A program made the position numbers and the translations under genes. The notes under the pieces are model-generated. The model was given only the letters and a program-made list of their open reading frames with translations. It searched no databases and had not been told where the DNA came from. Shown here in pieces: positions 7,318-11,904 of a stretch of DNA of 11,904 nt. The stretch comes from Flavobacteriaceae bacterium (GTDB taxonomy: Bacteria; Bacteroidota; Bacteroidia; Flavobacteriales; Flavobacteriaceae): contig JABSPP010000023.1 of assembly GCA_013214275.1 (NCBI GenBank), positions 1 through 11,904 on the forward strand, given 5' to 3'. Within the stretch, counting starts at the first letter, position 1. Each line of letters starts with the position of its first letter.

Positions 7318-7318
7318 C
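7298..7318. promoter_or_regulatory. near-palindromic operator overlapping the -7 element
   Basis: Arms GCAAAT (7298-7303) and ATTTGC (7313-7318) are exact inverse complements. The centre is also palindromic (TAATATTA, 7304-7311), with one extra C breaking perfect symmetry. The dyad covers the -7 element, so a bound dimer would block RNA polymerase. The XRE-type regulator encoded directly downstream is the obvious candidate ligand, by analogy with controller proteins of restriction-modification systems. Binding is inferred. Confidence 0.5.
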
Positions 7319-7341
7319 TAAAAATATATCAAATCAAAAAA

Positions 7342-7680
7342 GTGAATTACGGAAAAATAACAAGTTTTGGACATTTTATAAAAACTGAAAGAGAGAAAAG
7401 AGATTGGACTCAAACTGACTTTGGAGCTAAAATCGGTATTAATTCAAGTGCAATAAGCCGAATTGAAAATGGCACTCAGAAATTTAGCATATCCAAACTA
7501 AAAAAACTTGCAGAAGTATTCGAAATAGACTTACAAAAAGTTCGTGATTTATTTTTTGCTGACAAATTTGCAAAAGAAGCATACAAAAATCATTGTTCTG
7601 ACAATGTTTTTATTGTTGCAGAAAGTTCAGCAAATTATTATAAGAATATAAACGCCAAACAAGGCAAATTAGAATTGTAA
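7342..7680 (+). CDS. XRE-type helix-turn-helix regulator of the restriction-modification operon
   Basis: A cytoplasmic DNA-binding protein of 112 residues from the GTG start. Residues about 10-62 form a Cro/CI-type five-helix domain: FGHFIKTEREKRDWTQTDF, then IGINSSAISRIENGTQ as the recognition-helix region, then ISKLKKLAEVFEI. The C-terminal part has DLFFADKFAKEAY, which resembles the LADK-type tail of XRE proteins that I recall beside Bacteroidota restriction genes. The GTG at 7342 is preferred because the alternative TTG (7315) lies in the promoter's -7 element. The nuclease-methyltransferase gene follows after 2 bases. The likely role is controller protein, delaying or limiting expression of the operon through the palindrome in its own promoter; this is inference from layout. 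Confidence 0.82.
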   Translation: MNYGKITSFGHFIKTEREKRDWTQTDFGAKIGINSSAISRIENGTQKFSISKLKKLAEVFEIDLQKVRDLFFADKFAKEAYKNHCSDNVFIVAESSANYYKNINAKQGKLEL

Positions 7681-7682
7681 TT

Positions 7683-9653
7683 ATGGCAAGAAAAGATAAA
7701 AAAATAACTCCTAGCGTAACTCAAAAATTACAATCATTAGGATACAATGTTGCTGATTGGGACGACAGTCAGACTGAAGATAAACTGACAGATGAAATTA
7801 AGCAAGTATTGAATACTGCTTCAAAAAAAGAAAATGGAAAAATAGGTTATCCTGACAGAATATTCGTTAATACTTATAATAAGTTTTTTGTATTAGTTGA
7901 AGAAAAATCATCGATAAAAGACCATGAAAATCCTGATAAAGAGAAAGGTGCTGTAAGTGGGATTAGGTGGTACTTAAGTCGATTTTTTAACAAGAACTTA
8001 AAAAATACTCTTAAAAATTATTTTAATGATTGGAAAATACTTGGTATTGCGGTTAGTGGCGACTTGTCGTTAGAGTATCAACATAAATTTAATTGTTATA
8101 CTATTGACACAAAACGAGAAAAAATTGTTTCTCTCAATCAAGTTACAAGTTTTATGACCGAAGAACAATTTTTGGCTTTATTTAATTCCTTAGATGAGGA
8201 GGAAGCTGTCGCAACTGTTAGTAGTTCAAGTAAAAAAATCAATAATTTACTTAGAAGTGTAGATTCTCAAAAACGTCCAGTATTATTATCAGCTTTAATG
8301 ATTTGTTTGCATAAAGTAGATGAAAACTCTGAAAATTATATAAACGATTTTCCTGATCACTATAAAACTTATCAGCCAACAACAATAATAAGTCGTGTCT
8401 TAGAAACTGTAAAAAATGTTCTAAGAATTGAAGGTGTCCCAAATGAAAAGTTACAGGCTTTAAGCACTGAGTTGGCGTTTTTATCGAGTGACCAAACATT
8501 AAACAGTTCAAGTATTTTAAAAGATATTTTGATAGAATTAGAGACAGCTGTAATACCGTTATTTAAAAATCAGTTTTCAACCAATTCAAACTATGATATT
8601 ATTGGGAAGTTTTATGAAGAGTTTTTAAAGTATGCAGGTGTTTCAAATGTGAAGAAAGGTATTGTTTTAACACCGCGACATATTACAACTCTATTTACCA
8701 AGTTAATAGACTTAAAAGACAACGATAAAATTGTTGATATTTGTTGTGGAACAGGTGCATTCTTAATAGCAGGAATGAATGCCTTAACTAATAAAATTAG
8801 CAGTAGCAATCGTACCGATAAAGAAATTGCAATTAAAAAAGTAAAAGAGAACCAATTACTTGGATTTGAACTTAACCAAACAATGTATATATGTGCAATA
8901 TCTAATATGCTATTTCGAGGGGATGGTAAATCTTCAATTTTTAATTATGACTCAATAAGAAATCCAAAAGCACAATCTGAATTAGATAATTTTAAAGCAA
9001 CTATCGGTTTTATAAATCCTCCATATAGTGGCAAGGAAAATAAAACTGACCCAACACCAAAAGAAATCACTTTCTTGGTTAAGATGTTAGACAATTGTTC
9101 GAGATATGGCATAATCATAGCTCCATTATCTACATATTTTAAGGAAGAAAACATACGAGAGCAAATTCTTAATAAACACACCTTGAAATATGTAATCAAT
9201 ATGTCTGGTGACTTATTTCAACCAAATGCTTCAACTCATACAGCAGTTGCAGTTTTTGAAACAAACAGAAGTTTTGACTACAAAAATGATGAAGTAGTAT
9301 TTTACGACTTAAGAGATGACGGTTTTGTTCTTTCAAAAAACAAAGGAAGAACAGATGTTTACGGCAAATGGGATATGGCAGAGAAACAATTGCTTGACGC
9401 ATTAAAGCCAACTTCTGTACCTAATGACATAACGCTTGTTCGCACAAAAATAAAACCTAAAGACGAGTGGACAATTTATGCTCATAGTAAAACAGACTAT
9501 TCTACACTAAATGAAGACGATTTTATTAAGTCTATTTCTGACTATATGATTTTTCAAGCAAAAAAAGATTTAAATATTTTAGATGTTGCTTTAACTGAAA
9601 CAGAATTATTAGGTGCTATAAGTTCATATTACGAAAACAATCAAGATGAATAA
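7683..9653 (+). CDS. restriction nuclease-adenine methyltransferase fusion (BcgI-A-like)
   Basis: A 656-residue protein combining cutting and modification. Residues about 30-150 look like a PD-(D/E)xK nuclease: YPD at 56-58, a strand FFVLVEEKSS with E73-x-K75, and preceding helix TEDKLTDEIK. A helical linker follows. Residues about 300-600 form an N6-adenine methyltransferase of the HsdM/type I class, with GIVLTPRHI (326-334), the SAM-binding DICCGTGAF (352-360), the acidic GFELN (394-398) and the catalytic NPPY (445-448). The size and domain order match the A subunit of BcgI-like type IIB enzymes, which work with a separate recognition subunit, as seen here. A type I-like or other IIG-like assembly is an alternative. 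It overlaps the specificity gene by 8 bases. Motifs are intact, so it is probably functional. It is markedly AT-rich. Confidence 0.88.
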   Translation: MARKDKKITPSVTQKLQSLGYNVADWDDSQTEDKLTDEIKQVLNTASKKENGKIGYPDRIFVNTYNKFFVLVEEKSSIKDHENPDKEKGAVSGIRWYLSRFFNKNLKNTLKNYFNDWKILGIAVSGDLSLEYQHKFNCYTIDTKREKIVSLNQVTSFMTEEQFLALFNSLDEEEAVATVSSSSKKINNLLRSVDSQKRPVLLSALMICLHKVDENSENYINDFPDHYKTYQPTTIISRVLETVKNVLRIEGVPNEKLQALSTELAFLSSDQTLNSSSILKDILIELETAVIPLFKNQFSTNSNYDIIGKFYEEFLKYAGVSNVKKGIVLTPRHITTLFTKLIDLKDNDKIVDICCGTGAFLIAGMNALTNKISSSNRTDKEIAIKKVKENQLLGFELNQTMYICAISNMLFRGDGKSSIFNYDSIRNPKAQSELDNFKATIGFINPPYSGKENKTDPTPKEITFLVKMLDNCSRYGIIIAPLSTYFKEENIREQILNKHTLKYVINMSGDLFQPNASTHTAVAVFETNRSFDYKNDEVVFYDLRDDGFVLSKNKGRTDVYGKWDMAEKQLLDALKPTSVPNDITLVRTKIKPKDEWTIYAHSKTDYSTLNEDDFIKSISDYMIFQAKKDLNILDVALTETELLGAISSYYENNQDE

Positions 9654-10626
9654 GAAATATAAATATTTTGAGTTTTGTCAAGTTTTTGACTATAAACGAG
9701 GAAGAAGGTTAACAACTCAAAACCAAATTTCTGGAGATATTGCTTACATATCTTCAACTGCACTTAATAATGGGGTGGATAATTATATCTCTCCTCCAGA
9801 TTATATGGATGTTTATAAGAATAAAATGACATTATCAAATAGTGGTAGTGTAGGTTATTTGTTTTATCATGATTACGATTTTGTCGCCTCTGATCATGTT
9901 ACTGTTATTTGGTTGAAGAATAGAGAACTAACTAAATATATCTCAATATTTCTTAAACCCATTTTTGAAAAAATAAAATACAGATACAACTTTGGGCGAG
10001 AGATTAGTAATGATAGGTTGATAAAAGAAAAAATATATTTGCCCATTGACAAAGATGAAAATCCCGACTTTGCATATATGGAGGAGCATATAAAATCTTT
10101 ACTAAACAAAGTTAGTTTTAGAAAGGTTAATACTCAAAAACAAAGAAAGAAACTGCCAATTAATATTAGTGAGTGGAAAGAGTTTAGCTTTATTGATGAA
10201 AAATTGTGGACTAGAATTAAACATGGAGAACGTCTAATAGCATCAGATAGGATTAAAGGCGAAACCCCATATTATTCTGCTTCTGAATATAATAATAGCT
10301 TAACTGACAGTATTGAAAATCCTCTTTTTGTGGAAAAAGATTGTATAGTCTATTCAACTTTTGGAACAGCTTTTTGGGTAAGTGGTGATTTTACTGCCTC
10401 AGATGAAATTTATGCTTTTCACAACCCTAATTTAAATAAGTACAACGCCTTATTTATTACAACGATAATGAAACAAAATCAATATAAATTTAAGTTTGGT
10501 CGTAAAGCATTTAAGAATAAATTTCAAAACGAAATAATAAAACTACCAGCAACAAAAGATGGAGACCCTGATTGGTTGTTTATGGAGAATTATATTAAAT
10601 CATTACCTTATAGTGATAATATTTAA
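9646..10626 (+). CDS. DNA specificity subunit with two recognition domains (BcgI-B-like)
   Basis: A 326-residue protein made of two related halves, each a target-recognition domain followed by a helical spacer. The ends of the halves align with an offset of 168: YNFGREISND...LPIDKDENPDFAYMEEHIKSL (114-152) against FKFGRKAFKN...LPATKDGDPDWLFMENYIKSL (282-320). Such a two-domain subunit reads a split DNA site, one half-site per domain. It matches the size of the B subunit of BcgI (about 340 residues) and is shorter than most HsdS proteins (about 400-450). The start ATG lies 8 bases inside the end of the fusion gene, so the two are co-translated in a fixed ratio. Sequence between the halves diverges strongly, as expected for domains reading different bases. 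The actual site cannot be predicted. Confidence 0.86.
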   Translation: MNKKYKYFEFCQVFDYKRGRRLTTQNQISGDIAYISSTALNNGVDNYISPPDYMDVYKNKMTLSNSGSVGYLFYHDYDFVASDHVTVIWLKNRELTKYISIFLKPIFEKIKYRYNFGREISNDRLIKEKIYLPIDKDENPDFAYMEEHIKSLLNKVSFRKVNTQKQRKKLPINISEWKEFSFIDEKLWTRIKHGERLIASDRIKGETPYYSASEYNNSLTDSIENPLFVEKDCIVYSTFGTAFWVSGDFTASDEIYAFHNPNLNKYNALFITTIMKQNQYKFKFGRKAFKNKFQNEIIKLPATKDGDPDWLFMENYIKSLPYSDNI

Positions 10627-10636
10627 AGAGATTAAT

Positions 10637-10780
10637 AACAACGAAATGCCAATAATGTGTATAAGCAATAGCGGGCTTAGTGCTATTTTGAAACGTAAAA
10701 CCATAAATCAAAGGTCGGTGCTATCGGACAGTTTGGTGGCTTGAAATCCGCTACTACTCATACACGAGACCGTTATCGTT
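10637..10780. repeat. long fold-back element after the specificity gene, attC-like in position
   Basis: Eleven bases after the stop codon, an arm at 10657-10674 (GTGTATAAGCAATAGCGG) faces an arm at 10748-10765 (CCGCTACTACTCATACAC). On the top strand 15 of 18 positions pair; the other three are A-C mismatches. On the bottom strand those three become G-T wobbles, so all 18 can pair. Outside, AAC AACG (10637-10643) can pair with CGTT and GTT at 10771-10780. The 73-base interior has a repeated GTGCTAT (10680 and 10718) but no strong hairpin. It codes for nothing. Possible roles are an attC-like recombination site, a structured RNA on the minus strand, or a transcription end. The classical attC cores (RYYYAAC, GTTRRRY) are not clearly present. 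Confidence 0.55.
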
Positions 10781-10805
10781 CAACATGACCCGTCCTAAAA
10801 AAAGG

Positions 10806-10909
10806 CTACACAATTTTTTAGGGCGTTCCCTAGCGGTCGGGCTATCCGCTTTATCTTTTTTGCCTTTCAGGACAAAAAAGGATGCCGCTGCTATCCCTAA
10901 CGCGGCATT
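10806..10909 (+). repeat. palindromic interspersed repeat, copy 3
   Basis: Nearly identical to copy 2 and in the same orientation, from CTACACAATTTTTT through GGGCGTTCCC (10821-10830) to AACGCGGCATT. The central hairpin CTTTTTTG (10855-10862) with CAAAAAAG (10873-10880) is kept and extended by CCT/AGG in this copy. The outer GCGTT/AACGC pairing is also present. The 163 bases between this repeat and the peptidase stop codon show no feature I can support. Confidence 0.85.
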
Positions 10910-11072
10910 AAAAGACTATTTTCAATTCTAAAAAAACTTCATCAAACGAATGACCAAGGAAATAGCGCTACCCAATAAATAAAATCTAATAACCAAATTC
11001 AGAGAGTTATTTCCCTATTCAGCAAGAACACTTACCAGTCAAAAAGCAAAAACCGGATTTGTATATAAGTTT

Positions 11073-11904
11073 TTACTCGGTTGCTTCTCTAAATGCCACA
11101 GTTCCACCAACAATTGGAATGGTCAGTGTAGTACGGTCAAGATCAACCGTTAGCTCTGTCCCAGCTTTGGGGAGAATTGTATGTCCAAGATCACTAGAAA
11201 AAATCATCAATCCAATTTGCTGTCCTTTATTGATTATTTGATCATCGGGTTGAAGGTCAAAGGTCATCTCATAAAACCTTCCAGGTTTCAAAGGTTCACT
11301 TTTTGAGATCGATTGGTAATTCTGCAAGTCAGCCCAACCTTTGGTAATGATATTATCAGTAATCTTGGTGCCTTTATCACTGTTCCATGGTAAGGATACC
11401 AACCAGACAGAGAGGTTTGCCGCAGGCTTGCTACAAGCAATCCTAACGGTAATTTTTGGCAGTCCAGAGATATGAATGTCTTCTTTTAGAATTGGGGTCA
11501 CATATAGCAACCTATTTTTAGAACGAGTAGCCATTGCCAAAGTTCTCCCCGAAATTGAAGAGTCATCAACAAGTGTTTCTTTCGCTTGACTCTTGTCAGC
11601 CTCAGAAGATAAACCTCCGATATCACTCCCACCAGTTTGCAAATGCAAGGTCACATTACTCGCTTCTGGATTTGGATAATCTTGGTAAGGAGTTGGATGT
11701 ATTCGGTGATCATTCTCTCGTACAATCCACGCTTTTGGATCGTTTTCTACACCGTTGTCAATCCCATGCAGATATCTCGTAAACCATCGATTCATCATTT
11801 TCATTGGTGGTGGGCCACCATGTCCATTTTGATGATAATATATTTGAGTTGGTAACCCCATTTCGGTTGCTTTTTTGTAAATTCTATAACTATGCTCAGG
11901 CATA
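11073..11904 (-). CDS. Xaa-Pro dipeptidyl-peptidase-like S15 hydrolase, C-terminal part
   Basis: Partial: the gene continues beyond the right edge, and the methionine codon at 11903 is probably internal. About 277 residues are visible. The first part is the end of an alpha/beta-hydrolase domain containing NGHGGPP, whose histidine (about residue 28 of the visible part) fits the catalytic His of the Ser-Asp-His triad; the Ser and Asp lie outside the window. From about residue 80 there is a jelly-roll C-terminal domain of PepX/CocE type, with VWLVSLPWN, KGWADLQNY, LKPGRFYEMTFDLQPDDQ, GLMIFSSD and a final LTVDLDRTTLTIPIVGG. These enzymes remove Xaa-Pro dipeptides from peptide N-termini or cleave related acyl bonds. 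PepX is the better match; substrate is not certain. It has no link to the restriction island beyond position. Confidence 0.85.
   Translation of the reverse strand, partial: MPEHSYRIYKKATEMGLPTQIYYHQNGHGGPPPMKMMNRWFTRYLHGIDNGVENDPKAWIVRENDHRIHPTPYQDYPNPEASNVTLHLQTGGSDIGGLSSEADKSQAKETLVDDSSISGRTLAMATRSKNRLLYVTPILKEDIHISGLPKITVRIACSKPAANLSVWLVSLPWNSDKGTKITDNIITKGWADLQNYQSISKSEPLKPGRFYEMTFDLQPDDQIINKGQQIGLMIFSSDLGHTILPKAGTELTVDLDRTTLTIPIVGGTVAFREATE

Larger units (their letters stand above)
6655..10909. mobile_element. putative accessory island bracketed by direct repeats
   Basis: Two nearly identical, same-orientation palindromic repeats (6655-6757 and 10806-10909) bracket a recombinase relic, a complete restriction-modification operon and a long fold-back. 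The inside is more AT-rich than the flanks: hand counts of single 60-base blocks gave 16 and 12 G+C inside (from 7681 and 9541), against 19 in folP (from 2101) and 27 in crcB (from 5281). This suggests acquisition, but no target-site duplication or empty site can be seen here. The repeats may have been present before the insertion, so the true ends may lie between them. Confidence 0.35.

Noticed and set aside
7110..7388. Plus-strand open frame of 92 codons before the regulator
   Set aside because: Low-complexity AT-rich composition; it overlaps the recombinase relic, the promoter and the first codons of the regulator in another frame.
10637..10780. Calling the fold-back a true attC site
   Set aside because: The conserved RYYYAAC and GTTRRRY cores are not clearly present, so only an attC-like position and bottom-strand fold can be claimed.
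11041..11078. AAAAAC/GTTTTT pairing with a following T-run as a terminator of the peptidase gene
   Set aside because: Six AT-rich pairs around a 15-base loop, overlapping the stop codon; too weak in this background.

Overview
The window looks like chromosomal DNA of a member of the Flavobacteriaceae (Bacteroidota). Three things suggest this: the folP / DUF1599 / DoxX-type membrane protein set, an ExbD and a DUF1684 lipoprotein of the types found in that phylum, and a promoter of the Bacteroidota form (TTG, then TAnnTTTG). The DNA is AT-rich throughout, most of all in the middle.

Left part (1-6554), housekeeping genes. On the minus strand a LOG-family protein, dihydropteroate synthase (folP), an ExbD-like protein and the diadenylate cyclase cdaA follow one another. 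LOG and folP overlap; the other two are separated by about 100-130 bases. Divergent from LOG, on the plus strand, a tandem-duplicated DUF1599 protein, a DoxX/BT_3928-type membrane protein and the fluoride channel crcB form a likely operon. Facing crcB, on the minus strand, a small one-helix membrane protein and a DUF1684 lipoprotein overlap by four bases (ATGA).

Middle part (6555-10909), accessory island. It is bracketed by two directly repeated, nearly identical copies of a roughly 100-base palindromic repeat; a third, inverted copy lies at 135-219. From left to right the island holds a broken N-terminal fragment of what reads as a tyrosine recombinase (minus strand, not in any intact ORF), a divergent promoter with an overlapping near-palindromic operator, an XRE-type regulator, a nuclease-methyltransferase fusion, a two-domain specificity subunit, and a long fold-back element 11 bases after the last stop codon. 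The three plus-strand genes are packed tightly (2-base gap, 8-base overlap) and form one restriction-modification operon. Its layout matches two-subunit BcgI-like (type IIB) systems: cutting and methylating domains in one polypeptide, DNA recognition in a second.

Right part (10910-11904) holds the 3' portion of a minus-strand S15-family Xaa-Pro dipeptidyl-peptidase-like gene that runs off the window.

The point most worth a second look is the layout recombinase relic <- promoter/operator -> gene cassette -> fold-back whose helix is complete only on the bottom strand. This resembles an integron platform with one cassette and an attC-like end, but the standard attC core triplets are not clearly present, so this remains a hypothesis.
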